A DNA stretch of 64,000 nucleotides from Gyromitra esculenta (lineage: Eukaryota > Ascomycota > Pezizomycetes > Pezizales > Discinaceae), in NCBI GenBank assembly GCA_038503075.1, contig JBCAML010000007.1, positions 744,001 through 808,000 on the forward strand, written 5' to 3'. This document shows positions 56,001-64,000 of the stretch, one piece after another (position 1 is the first letter of the stretch; each line of letters starts with the position of its first letter). A program made the position numbers and the translations under genes. The notes under the pieces were generated by a model. That model worked only from the letters and a program-made list of their open reading frames with translations. It made no database searches and was not told the DNA's origin.

Positions 56001-56678
56001 CTTATCAAACATATCTAAGAAGTCGTGATATTCGGCGGGGATCCTGGCTCTCCATTCTTCTTTCGTGGTTTTCTCCTCTAGAATTCTGTTAATTTCGTAG
56101 AGGGACATTGCATAGGCTTGTAGGGACCGTTTTCGAATAAGGGTCCTGAAGCTAGCGGCGTTGATGAAAGAAACGTTAAGCTTAGTTGGGGCGGGGATCG
56201 AGGGGGCGGAGACAATAGCGGTGTTAACGGAGCAATGGGTGGTGCAGAGCTTAGAATTAAACTCAATGCGCTTGTCGGCAAAATGGAGGCGAACATCATG
56301 GTAATTCATCCACGGAATTCCTAACACCAAGGGGTAATGGCCCAATTGGGTTACAAAGCACGGAGCTTGCTCTTGATGTTGTTGGATGGATAGATTGAGA
56401 TTCGCGATATGTGTGATGGCTCCTGAGGCCACAGGACGGCCATCTATGACTTCTAGTTGTCTGGGGGTTTTGAGGGGGGTAAGAGGTAAAGAGTGGTGAC
56501 TCGCAAATTCTTTATCAATGAAGGCGAATCCAGAGGCTCCAGTGTCCAATAGTGCATGAGTTTTAATAATTTTATTGCTATGGGAAATGTTACAAGAAAT
56601 AACAAAATGTTCCCCATCCAGTTGATCCTCCATGCAAATATCCGACACTGAAAACCCCGAAATAGAGAACGCAGACAA
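53043..56678 (-). CDS. pol: Gypsy C1 pol polyprotein
   Basis: 1211 residues shown from a TTG. The true N-terminus is probably made by -1 frameshift from gag, since the frame is open upstream to the TTTAAAC site. Protease DTGASG at residues 45-50, RT with YLDDILIYS near 403, RNase H (VETDASDF, ITYRPGKEGGKPDALTRR) at about 545-660, integrase zinc finger (HH near 779, CHIC near 820), DDE core (MDFVTGLP near 850, TSDRGTQF near 912, QTERLN near 940), GPY-type module, and a C-terminal chromodomain (YYIEKILDQRTYRKKQQYLV to GYAHPTWEPAEDL, about 1140-1185). Presence of the chromodomain makes it a chromovirus. No internal stop. Confidence 0.97.
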   Translation of the reverse strand: MSAFSISGFSVSDICMEDQLDGEHFVISCNISHSNKIIKTHALLDTGASGFAFIDKEFASHHSLPLTPLKTPRQLEVIDGRPVASGAITHIANLNLSIQQHQEQAPCFVTQLGHYPLVLGIPWMNYHDVRLHFADKRIEFNSKLCTTHCSVNTAIVSAPSIPAPTKLNVSFINAASFRTLIRKRSLQAYAMSLYEINRILEEKTTKEEWRARIPAEYHDFLDMFDKKKAQGLSPRRSYDHKIQLQDGKEAPFGPLYGMSREELIVLKKYIEDNLEKGFIRASSSPAGSPVLFVKKADGSLRLCVDYRGLNAITVKDRYTSPLIRETLDRLAKAQWYTKLDLRDGYHQIRIAEGDEWKTAFRTRYGLYEYQVMPFGLTNAPGTFQRFVNDCLREYLDIFCTAYLDDILIYSNTFAEHQVHVRKVLQTLKDNDILLKPEKCEFEVQTTKYLGLILTPNGITMDKEKLKAVREWGTPKSVKDVQAFLGFANFYRRFILGFSKLAAPLTALTRKGIAFEWTIEADIAFENLKHAFTTAPVLIHFDPDKKIIVETDASDFVSGGVLSQYDDNSVLHPVAFFSKKHSPAECNYEIYDKELLAIIRVFEEWRPELEGSKHPIDVISDHKNLEYFMSTKQLNRRQARWAEYLSRFDFIITYRPGKEGGKPDALTRRSGDLPKEGDERLAHQSQVVLKKENIDHKISLLSASLSNEAAELDAPLEKLFLEGYITDKFPEKILAALRNKDRQSKEITLSECTNENNRLCYRGNLYVPNFDPLRLEIIKRHHDAPAAGHPGRDKTFELISRAFYWPKMRESISRYVRNCHICQKAKPVTQRTPGVLRPLPIPNRPWQEVSMDFVTGLPESNGYDAIMVIVDRLSKMRHLIPCNTTVNSRDVADLYLQHVWKLHGLPTHITSDRGTQFTAYFWKELCQRLGIQARMSTAFHPETDGQTERLNAVMEQYLRSYVSYQQEDWSNWLPMAEFSANNQESASTKVSPFFANYGYHPRFDTTLLPTKATPQSLDAASFSRTMQELYNHLRTQIRTAQDIQETATNRHRIPAPAYRVDDHVFVSMKNIRTTRKARKLDWKWMGPYPIKKMVSPFAYEVDLPSSVKYHPVFHVSLLKPATHDALPGQIIPPPAPVVVNDQEEYYIEKILDQRTYRKKQQYLVEWTGYAHPTWEPAEDLADTSALEKFLNTLTTPSVRRSSRLKGGATFMD

Positions 56679-56728
56679 AGGTAAAGAAAAAGGAACCGAA
56701 GCAGGGTCACTGGTCGACTTCGGTGAAA

Positions 56729-58030
56729 CTAGTTTAAAGCCTCGTCTGAGGCGCCTGGTGCATCGATGGCAAAAAACTGGGGTGGCAACGGAGGAGGGGG
56801 AAGTTGGCGAGCTGAGGAGGCGGGAGGATTTGGAGCATTGACGAGATTGGTGATAGCTCCTCTCATGGCAGGTTTTTTTGGGGCGGAGGGGCAGTTGGCG
56901 TAGGAATGGTCAGGGGCAGCACAAAACATACATTTTCCAGTGGAACGGCGCCACTGTTTTTCTTCTTCAGAGAGCTTTCTTCGTCCATTGACCATGGTAT
57001 ATCGTTGGTCTTGAGGTGGACGGGAGAGGTTGCTGGTGCGACCGAAAGATAGATCCATGGGGGCTAGTCCTCCTGGAGTAAAGGAGGAGGTAGGAGTGAA
57101 TGCAGCGGGAGCACTAAATTGGCCCATATTGTCTCGAGCGGTTCCTCGTTTCTCTGCCTTGCGAGCTCGAATGCGATTATCCAGTCGGGTGAGGGTAAGG
57201 ATCATTTCGGGGAGGTTACCGGGGGCGATTGGTGCAAATACCATAGCTTCCTTCAGTTCTTCCGACATTCCATGTTCGAGGGCGTCCATCTTCGAGTTTT
57301 CGTCGAAGTTGAGCTGTCCCATGATTCTTTGAAAGTCAGCGAGGTAGGCAGAGAAATCGCGTTTCCCTTGACGGAGTTGGTGGAGTTCTCGTCGCGCGGT
57401 ACCAGTTGGGTCTGGGTCTCCAAAAGCGGTTTCCAGAGCTGCAATGAGTTGCTCTGCACTAGTCCAGGTAGTAAGGCCAGATGGGAGAACCGTGTGGCGG
57501 ACCTGTTCTAAGGCGGCTCCTTCTAACCGATTAATGGTGTAAAGGATCATGGTGGTCTCATTGGCGAAGCGATCTCGGTTAACCGTCAGCTTGGATCGTA
57601 GTTGGAGTATAAACCCGGGGAGTTTTGCTCGGGATCCATCAAACTTCTCTGGATCCGGCATGCGTTCTGAGCGGTGATTGCTCGATGGCGGGGGTGGGGT
57701 AGCTGTGAGGTTGGGTGGAGCTGGGGGTGCTTGGGCGGCGGATCGAGCTTCGTTCCGCTCTTGTCGTAGTCGGGCAATAAGGCTAGCGGTCTCCGTTACC
57801 CGTTGGTCTTGTTCCGTAGCATGGCGGAGAGCATTGTCGGTCTGAATCTGGGCTGTGTTGAGTTTTACCTCATTCTCCCGTTCGCTTTCCTGGAGGACAT
57901 CGATTTGGTCTTCCAGGGCTTGATTTAGCTCCCTGAGCTCGTTGTAAAGTTCTGCAGGGTCATCTCGATAGGCCTGAGCGAAAGCTTCTCTAGTGGGAAA
58001 GCGTTTCGTGGCAACGGCGGCTCCTTCCAT
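56729..58030 (-). CDS. gag: Gypsy C1 gag
   Basis: 433 residues from ATG at 58030. It forms the RNA-packaging particle. There is an N-terminal coiled-coil stretch (LNQALEDQIDVLQESERE), a capsid-like core (MPDPEKFDGSRAKLPGFILQ, LEGAALEQVRH, GTARRELHQLRQGKRDF) and a zinc knuckle CMFCAAPDHSYANC of form CX2CX4HX4C near residues 363-377. It ends at TAG directly after TTTAAAC. It lies 52 bp downstream of the 5' LTR on the sense strand. Confidence 0.95.
   Translation of the reverse strand: MEGAAVATKRFPTREAFAQAYRDDPAELYNELRELNQALEDQIDVLQESERENEVKLNTAQIQTDNALRHATEQDQRVTETASLIARLRQERNEARSAAQAPPAPPNLTATPPPPSSNHRSERMPDPEKFDGSRAKLPGFILQLRSKLTVNRDRFANETTMILYTINRLEGAALEQVRHTVLPSGLTTWTSAEQLIAALETAFGDPDPTGTARRELHQLRQGKRDFSAYLADFQRIMGQLNFDENSKMDALEHGMSEELKEAMVFAPIAPGNLPEMILTLTRLDNRIRARKAEKRGTARDNMGQFSAPAAFTPTSSFTPGGLAPMDLSFGRTSNLSRPPQDQRYTMVNGRRKLSEEEKQWRRSTGKCMFCAAPDHSYANCPSAPKKPAMRGAITNLVNAPNPPASSARQLPPPPLPPQFFAIDAPGASDEALN
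56732..56738 (-). promoter_or_regulatory. -1 ribosomal frameshift slippery site between gag and pol
   Basis: On minus the gag codons read GC-T TTA AAC-TAG. The heptamer T TTA AAC is in phase. A -1 slip gives TTT AAA CTA GTT and enters the pol frame, which is open. The same heptamer, in the same phase before TAG, is in C2 at 36056-36062. Confidence 0.8.
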
Positions 58031-58071
58031 GGTGAGGTTGGAGATTGAGAGGTAGAAGGTGTAGATATTGC

Positions 58072-58080
58072 AAGCAACGT
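58072..58080 (-). promoter_or_regulatory. primer-binding site, probably self-primed
   Basis: Sense ACGTTGCTT lies 2 nt inside the 5' LTR. It is complementary to AAGCAACGT within the LTR (plus 58301-58309), which follows the TATTTAAGG box by about 50 nt. No tRNA-type TGG start is present. Confidence 0.7.
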
Positions 58081-58082
58081 AA

Positions 58083-58503
58083 TCTCACGGTTCAGTCTTT
58101 CGTTAAGCCCTTCAGTATCCCTGAAGGTGAGCAGTGCTACTTAAGCGAGAGACTAACTCGTTCGAGGAGTGCGGTGTTTCTACAAGTTCTACCGGAGGTA
58201 TACTTCAAGGCGAAGTATCGACGATGTTTCACAGCGACAGCGAAGGTTCTGAGGTAGAACCGAGATAGTATTGAAAGAGTACAGGTAGAAGTGAACGAGA
58301 ACGTTGCTTAAGGAAAGAAGAAGAAGAAGAACAAGAACCACCAACAATCCTTCCTTAAATACCCCGCTTTTCGGTAGCACTCATAACAACCCGGCAACAA
58401 CCGAAACAAAGACATTATTATAATAACCCAAAACATAACCGAACAACAAAGAAATTATACAACCATTCGAACCACGATTCATCCCTTAAGTCAATCCATG
58501 AAA
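58083..58503 (-). repeat. 5' LTR of C1
   Basis: The promoter box GTATTTAAGG (sense) is at about 58350-58360. Stem-loops are at 58109-58127 (loop GGATA, sense) and 58200-58218 (loop GCCTT, sense). Confidence 0.95.
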
Positions 58504-58508
58504 CCAAC

Positions 58509-60360
58509 GTCTATTGGTTCAAAGGTGAAGGTGCTACCTTTGAAAAGTAGACGACAGAATCTATTGGAGAGGAAGGGGAGGACCCAGTGAACAAGATATT
58601 CAGGAGTATCTTTTTTCCTCAGTTGTTTGGCGAGAGTGTTGGCCCTGATGTTATCAAAGCCTCCTTTGATGTCGAGGAAGAGTGATGAAACCTTGCATCC
58701 AGATGCTTGGAGAAGCTTGATTTCATGGAGAAGTGTTGTTCCAGCATCAGAGATGCTTCTGCCTGGGAGTGAGCCTAGCTGGTTGGGGTGGATTAGGCCA
58801 GCATTAAGAGCATGGTCGTAGAGGTGGAATGCTGCAATCCGTTCCAGGATCTTGGAGATAGTTTCCAGGAGAATGATAATGCGGAAGGAGGATGGTTCGC
58901 TGTAGGAAGTTTTGCCGGCTTTTGGTAGGACAATGCCATTTGCTGCTTTCAGTGAGCTGGGGTGTATGCCGTGTTGTAGGAGAGGAGTGAGAAGAGAGGC
59001 AATAGCTTCTGGATTGAGGGCGTGGATGTGTTTCCGGACTCCATATGGGATTTGGTCTGGGCCGGGGGTAGAAGTGTTTGAGGATTTACTGAGTGCTTTA
59101 GATACTTCTTCCTTTGTAATAAGTGGTACGTTAATGTGGAGGAAGCATGGGGGAGTGGGTGTAGCTGGTTGTGGTGGGAAAAAGTGTGAGATGAGAGCTT
59201 TGTTGAGTTGGGTGGATGAGGTGATGTTCGGGAAGGTGGGGAGGTTGTCAGCATCTTTAGGTTTTTTCATCCGGTTGGCTGCCCAGAGATCTTTAACACC
59301 AGCATTGCTGATGAATTCATTCCAATGTTTTGCTTCGGCCTTTTTGATTGCGCCAAAGTAGGCATACCTTGCTGACTTGAGTTCAAAGTTAGTTGCCAAT
59401 CCTCTTTTGAGGTCTCTGGCGACGGAGTGGAATATGGTGCGAAGTTGTGAAATGTCGGGTGTCCACCACGCTTTTGACCACTTGGAGGGACGTTTGGATG
59501 GTGTGCATGCGACAATAGGTTGTGTCAGAGTCTTGAGATTGTTGTTGAACCAAGTTTGGATGTCGTTGGTAATGGGTGAGGGAGTAAAAGATGCAACTGT
59601 TGTTTTGAGCAGAGGCCAGGGAGTGAGAGCCCAGTTGGGCGAGGAAGATGATTGACGGAGGTGGGGTTTTTTGATGGTGATAGAGATGACAGTGTGGTCG
59701 GAGCCTGAGGCTGGGAGTTTGTTTTGCCATTTGGTGATGTAGGGAGAAAGTGGTGTGTTAGCAAATGCTAAGTTGATCACACCATTCCTTCTGTTTGGGT
59801 CGGGGGAGTATCTGGTGAAGGATCCAGGGGTGTTAAGGAGTGAGTAGCCATGCTCAGTGGCCATTTTGAAGTAGGGGGTTGATAGTGAGAGGTCTGATGA
59901 CTGTAGTTTTCTTTCAGGGTCTGCCGCGTAGTGGTGTATGTTGAAGTCCCCTAGGACGAGGGTGGGGAGTTGGGATGGTGGAAATGCAGTTTCAGGGGGG
60001 ATTGATCTCAAGTAACGGGATACATGACGGTTATAAACGCAGTAGATGGAGAGAGAGGAAAGGTAACGGCTGAACACAGTATTGACAAAAGAAATGGAAA
60101 TGCCACAAAAATCATTTCTAAAAAATAATAAAGGAACAAAGGAGATACTGGATTCAAAGCTTCGGAGAATATAGAAGCAGGCGAGTACTTTTTCGCCTGC
60201 AGTGGTGGTTGGAGTGATGAGTGAATAGGCTGGTGCTGCCAGGGGTATGCCAGTCTCACGACTGGTAGAAGGTTCCTGGACTGCAACTAGGACAGGTGGG
60301 TTGGAACCAAAGGAGGAAAGAGTGAGAGGAAAACACTATTGGACCCATTGCAATTGTGTT
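58509..60360 (-). pseudogene. LINE ORF2, endonuclease and first half of reverse transcriptase
   Basis: The endonuclease starts near 60360 (TLTITQHNCNGSNSVFLSLF), shifts frame, then reads PPVLVAVQEPS, LVLGDFNIHHY and SDHTVISITI, the AP-endonuclease motifs. The RT follows: SSNTSTPGPDQIPYGVRKH, NGIVLPKAGK, LGSLPGRSISDAGTTLL and the first catalytic block LFLDIKGGFDNI. It is interrupted by C1 at FEPIDVG. Confidence 0.9.
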
Positions 60361-60443
60361 GTGTAATAGTGAGGGTGGGACAATCTATTGGTTGTTTTGT
60401 CTTCTGCAAGGAGTGATTGGGTGTCGTTGGGTTTAACTCATCA

Positions 60444-62104
60444 TTAGTTTTGGGATACTAGGCTGACTGGGTCTACCACCATGTCATCCTGGGCCTGGAT
60501 TTCAATGGTGGGTGGTGAGAGGGGGCGGAGGGGGATCTTGGAGGCTCTCTGGCGTTGGGTGTCAAATGCGTCTACCTTGATAGGACATTCTGGTGAAGTG
60601 GCTGAGTGCTCATGGCTGTCACAGTTGGAGCATTTGAGGGGTTTGGTTTCGCAGCAATCGGGCACTGGCTTGGTGTTTCCACCCTTTTCGCAGCCTGGGT
60701 TGCCGCAACGATGTTGTTCTCTGGTATGATGATCTGCACATAGTGGGCAGGTGGGGTGTTTTTGTTTGCAAAGGGGAGCAGTGTGTCCAAAGGTGTAGCA
60801 ATTGCGACATTGGGTGATGGGTGAGAAGGAGTGCATCTTTTCGCATTTCCTGGAGCGTGAGAAGAGGCGGATGGAGTCTTTGAGTTTGGCAGCTTCCTCA
60901 GGTGCAAGGGAGATAACAACTGAAGTGGTGGCTTTGTTTCTATCGGAGAGGAGTGGTTTGAGGTATCTGGCACCTGCAATGATGATTTCAGAGGAGTATT
61001 TAATGTTAGCTGCCATAGTGGCAAACAGCTCTTCAGTAGGGTTTGGGAGGGCGTGAACTGGAAGATTGTGGATAACGTATTCCATGTGCGTTGGGGCAAG
61101 GATGAAGTCATTGAAGTGGTTGTCGTTCACAGGAAGGGCTTCATTAATTGCTTTGGTGAGATGGGAGAAGTATGGGACATAGTGAATTGCGGGTGCAAGG
61201 GGTGAGGCCAGAATGGAGACAGTGCCGTTGCAGTTGACAGTTGCAGTGAAAGCGAGTGAGACCTTTGCATTAACCTTTTCCAAGGCCTTTGCAATGATGG
61301 AGGGGAGGATTGCTGCATGTTGGGAGGAGGGCTCAAATTCTTCTGGGATAGTTCTGGTGGCATAGAATCTGCATTGGGAGGCAGTGAGAGGTTTTGGTTT
61401 GTTTGCAGGGGGGCTTGTCTGGTAGGTGCTGGGAGTTGGTTTGCAGGTAGATTTCTGTTGAATCCAGGGCGGGAGCGGGCATCTGTCATCTCCAACTGCC
61501 ATCTGGCAGTTTCGGAGGGAGACATCCTTTTGCTGGTCAGGGGAAGAGCAGGGGGAACGTATGCAGATGCATTGCCTTTCCTTTTCTTATTCACCTTGGG
61601 AGGGGAAATTGAGGAGCTGGCAAATGCAGCAATGTTGGCGTAGGTTTGGTTGGGTTGGGGAGGTTTGGATGGTGCGGTGGTAGTGGTTTTGGCTGCGCCA
61701 GTAGCAGCAAGTTGGTTGATGCCGTTGAGTGCAGTGGTGTGCAGTGCAAGGACAGAAGAGATGTGGTCAGTGTTGTCGGAGATAATTCTCAGGTGGCTGT
61801 TGATGAGTTTATTCTCCTGGATGAGAACAAGGCAGAGAGTGAGGATGGCTTGAATGTCAGACTTTCCTGTAAGAACAGAAGTGTGTATGGCGTCAAAGAG
61901 TTCAGTGTGAGGGTGGATTTGTTCTCCAATGGCCTCACTGAGGTCGTTTGCAACGCCAGAGTAGGGTGAGGGGAAGATGGGTGTCATGATGGCAGGGGGA
62001 AGGGTGATTCTGGGACTGTTTGCTCTGGAATGATGGGTGGATAGAGGGGGAAGCATGTTGCTTCTCATAGGGGTGTGGGGAGTGGGTGCGTTGAACTCCG
62101 ACAT
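60444..62104 (-). pseudogene. LINE ORF1, one frameshift
   Basis: It starts MSEFNAPTPHTPMRSN at 62104. The frame changes near 61400-61440 to the second part (CRFYATRTIPEEFEPSSQ), ending at 60444. The C-terminus carries Cys/His knuckles (CRNCYTFGHTAPLCKQKHPTC, HRCGNPGCEKGG, CSNCDSHEHSATSPEC). It is a different ORF1 lineage from the ORF1-only copies, although the element ends match. Confidence 0.85.
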
Positions 62105-62242
62105 CGTCTCAGATCCTAAGTGAGTTGAGGTGCGGGGTAATGAAGCCTAATTGTTAAAGACTTTTTGCTGTGTGTAACACCGTTGCAACGCAAAAAGTGG
62201 AGTTGAAATTTCAATCAGGGATGATGTAGAGGGGACAGAGGA
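62105..62242 (-). other. LINE 5' UTR
   Basis: It contains TTGCGTTGCAACGGTGTTAC (minus), shared with the start of the ORF1-only LINE at about 43060-43095. In Tad-like elements the 5' UTR holds the internal promoter, but this was not tested here. Confidence 0.7.
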
Positions 62243-62821
62243 TGCTTGCCAAACCATGGTATGTGCTTTCTTATAGCCACTATAGAAAAGCTATTGATCA
62301 GCAGTTGTAGGGCCAGGCCTGCAAAATGGACGATGAGTACCCTCAATAAATCCCCATATTTTGCCTGATGGTTCCCCATGAATACAAATAGCACGACAAT
62401 AGGAAGTAAAAACTTTTTCCATCAATCGTGAAGAGTCCCAAAACAGATGATCTTTGTATGTCTCAGACAAAAAAATACAAACATTATTGAAAACAATAGA
62501 AAGCCATGCATATGCATGCCCAAAATAATGAAGTAGCTCTTTGTAACGAGAAGGCCATGCAAGGTGAAAAAGAGCCAATGCAAGTGCAGTTGTGGATGAT
62601 GCTCAGTAGCGGTTTCTGAATTTAGAGGGAATATTCAAAGCTTCGGCCAGAATAATGATTTGTGTTTTATCAAATCTCAAAAATTCAACACACCAGTCAT
62701 CATCGTAATTTTTGATGGAAAATGAGGAAGGTATGGATCGAGCAAGCTTTAATGTCGACCTCGGTTTTAGGTCAAAATTCAGAAGCCAACAGGCAATCAG
62801 GTTGCTCAAGAAAACTTGCAA

Positions 62822-63670
62822 GGCCTATTAGCATAGTAATGAAGCTCTGCAAGTTTTTATAAGGCGCAGGCATTAGTGGTTGTTGTGGAATAAAACCTCA
62901 TTTTTGGCTGTATAAAAGAGAAAGTGGAACCATTCCAGAAAATACACTGTCATGACCAAATATACCAGAATTGCGCTGAACCCCGCAGTTGATGTATTAT
63001 CTACCACCATCATTCCTAGAGAGCCTAGATTCTCGGGAAGGAGTCTCTATATACAATACAACTATTTGCAATCGCCTTTAAGAGTTTTCTACAAATACTT
63101 TGAAGGTTTTGTGACTTTCAGTGATCTATTATTTCCTCTCATTACAGTAACCCCCCCTCTTCAAGCCCAGCCCCATATCACCCTACCTACTAGAGTTCTT
63201 TCTAATTATTTTACTCAGCTATCTATAGATGGGGCACCTCCTGAAAGCCCAAATAACCCGCCGCACCGCAACACAAAAAGGAGGAAGAGGGAAAAAAATA
63301 CAGAGAATACCAGAATCTCCTATTAAAACACCATTAAGACCAAAGACAACAGCATGGCACCAAAGAACTAAAGCAACAGCTGCTAAAAAGAACCTCTATA
63401 GGGCCGCCCTGTCTAATATCCTACTGCCGGAGTTCAGTAGACTTCATATTACTGAATCACATACTGGAGATTTTGCCATACCTAAACTACTCTATATAGA
63501 CCCCCTACCGGGAACAGCACTGCAGCAACTGCAGGCAGTTTCCAAAGTACTAGTAGTTCAGTAGGAGAAGAGCTGGCGGGTAGTAGCTGCCCTATTGAAC
63601 AACACTGCCGTCCTCCTCCTATAAAATCGAAAATACAGATTGTAGAAAATGAAGAACCAGAAGAGGATGA
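62822..63670. other. flank with unrecognised ORFs
   Basis: Overlapping ORFs 62952-63326 and 63229-63564 (basic, Lys/Arg-rich) have no recognised domain. They may be exons of a decayed gene (SIDGAPPESPNNPP, RLHITESHTGDFAIPK). The Harbinger-like right terminus should lie near 62830-62950 but was not identified. Confidence 0.3.
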
Positions 63671-64000
63671 GTTTCATGGATAAGAATGAGTAGGAGGTCT
63701 AGGATAATGTGTGGGTTGTAACGGTTTTGGATCAAGGAGACAATGTCTTTGTTGTTCGGTTAGTTTCGGTTATGGACTATTTGTATGCGGAAAACGGGGT
63801 ATTTAAGGAAGGGGTTTTCGTCGCTTGTTGTTCTTTTTTCTTTCCTTCTTTAAGCAACGTTCTCGTTTCACTTCTACCTGTATTACTTTAATACTATCTC
63901 GGTTCTACCTCCAAACCTTCGCTGTCGCTGTGAAACACCGCCGATACTTCGCCTTGAAGTATACCCACCGTAGAACTTGTAGAAACACTGCACTCCTCGA
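63671..64000 (+). mobile_element. LTR, family C, cut by the window end
   Basis: It starts TTTCATGG after GATGAG and keeps TATTTAAGG, AAGCAACGT and the TACTTC-GCCTT-GAAGTA stem-loop of the C1 subtype. It could be a solo LTR or the start of another element. Confidence 0.85.

Larger units (their letters stand above)
52633..58503 (-). mobile_element. complete Ty3/Gypsy chromovirus C1
   Basis: Two LTRs (423 and 421 bp, about 15 differences by eye) bracket gag and pol. TSD CCAAC lies at 52628-52632 and 58504-58508. Removing it restores the LINE motif IDVGVPQGSP exactly. The purine-rich tract (GAAGGGGGGAGC on minus) adjoins the 3' LTR, and the primer site adjoins the 5' LTR. The youngest autonomous-looking element here. 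Confidence 0.96.
50106..62242 (-). mobile_element. full-length Tad-like LINE, carrying Gypsy C1 and an ORF1-only LINE
   Basis: TSD TGCTTGCCAAACAATGG (50089-50105) and TGCTTGCCAAACCATGG (62243-62259), with the T run at 50106 as the poly(A) end. Own length is about 5.4 kb after removing insertions. Order on minus: 5' UTR, ORF1 (62104-60444), ORF2 with endonuclease, RT and C-terminal zinc region. Confidence 0.92.
49636..62821 (-). pseudogene. PIF/Harbinger-like DDE transposase, split by a LINE
   Basis: The N-terminal part is at 62821-62260 and the C-terminal part at 50105-49636. Joining across the LINE duplication gives one frame except for a TGA at about 62603 (after KFRNRY). Features in order: FDKTQIIILAEAL, AWPSRYKELLHYFG, WGFIEGTHRPFCRPG, then GLISSLSGPWEGRHGDWGIL, VYIYGDAAYY and VEWGFGK. 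This is the DDE_Tnp_4 (Harbinger) pattern. The first catalytic position, normally Asp in GFxDGT, is Glu here. The second Asp and the Glu of VEWGFG are present. Non-functional now. Element termini were not found. Confidence 0.85.

Overview
This window looks like a transposon-packed, gene-poor stretch of a filamentous fungal (probably ascomycete) chromosome. The evidence is short 50-80 nt introns with GT..AG ends and CTAAC-type branch sites, an F-box gene of fungal type, chromodomain Ty3/Gypsy elements, a Tad-like LINE, a Helitron and PIF/Harbinger-type transposases. Heavily invaded Pezizomycetes such as truffles are a plausible guess, but the sequence alone does not fix the species. No tRNA, rRNA, CRISPR or viral gene was recognised.

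Layout. 1-2.8 kb: a solo LTR (family B) carrying two younger solo LTRs, then LTR fragments. 3.7-12.1 kb: an accessory block with an intron-containing unknown gene split by a solo LTR, a decayed Helitron Rep-helicase gene, and on the opposite strand a 2-oxoglutarate/Fe(II) dioxygenase-like gene with a Ser/Ala/Thr repeat N-terminus. 12.5-15.9 kb: GC-rich minisatellites and LTR remnants. 16-27.5 kb: the only ordinary island, with an F-box gene and a divergent 1983-residue coiled-coil gene, free of recognised transposons. 27.8-39.4 kb: Tc1/mariner-like transposase fragment, MITE and an old Gypsy element (here C2, minus strand) hit by seven later insertions. 39.4-45.1 kb: a second Gypsy lineage (plus strand) with its own insertions. 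45.1-62.9 kb: a tower of insertions. A Harbinger-like element has a transposase gene split by a full LINE, the LINE is split by a complete Gypsy (C1) and an ORF1-only LINE, and the Harbinger accessory gene is split by three more elements. 62.9-64 kb: unknown sequence and a partial LTR.

Most insertions are supported by target-site duplications (TSDs) read directly: 5 bp for LTRs and 13-17 bp for LINEs. C1 (52633-58503) is the only element with open gag and pol frames. It shows a TTTAAAC slippery site before the gag stop, a primer-binding site complementary to its own predicted RNA 5' region, a chromodomain, and LTRs whose stem-loops keep their loops while the stems change in a compensatory way. 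LTR families C and D start TTTCAYGG and usually end GTGAGA instead of TG..CA. Family D is the LTR type of C2. Families A and B are present only as solo LTRs.
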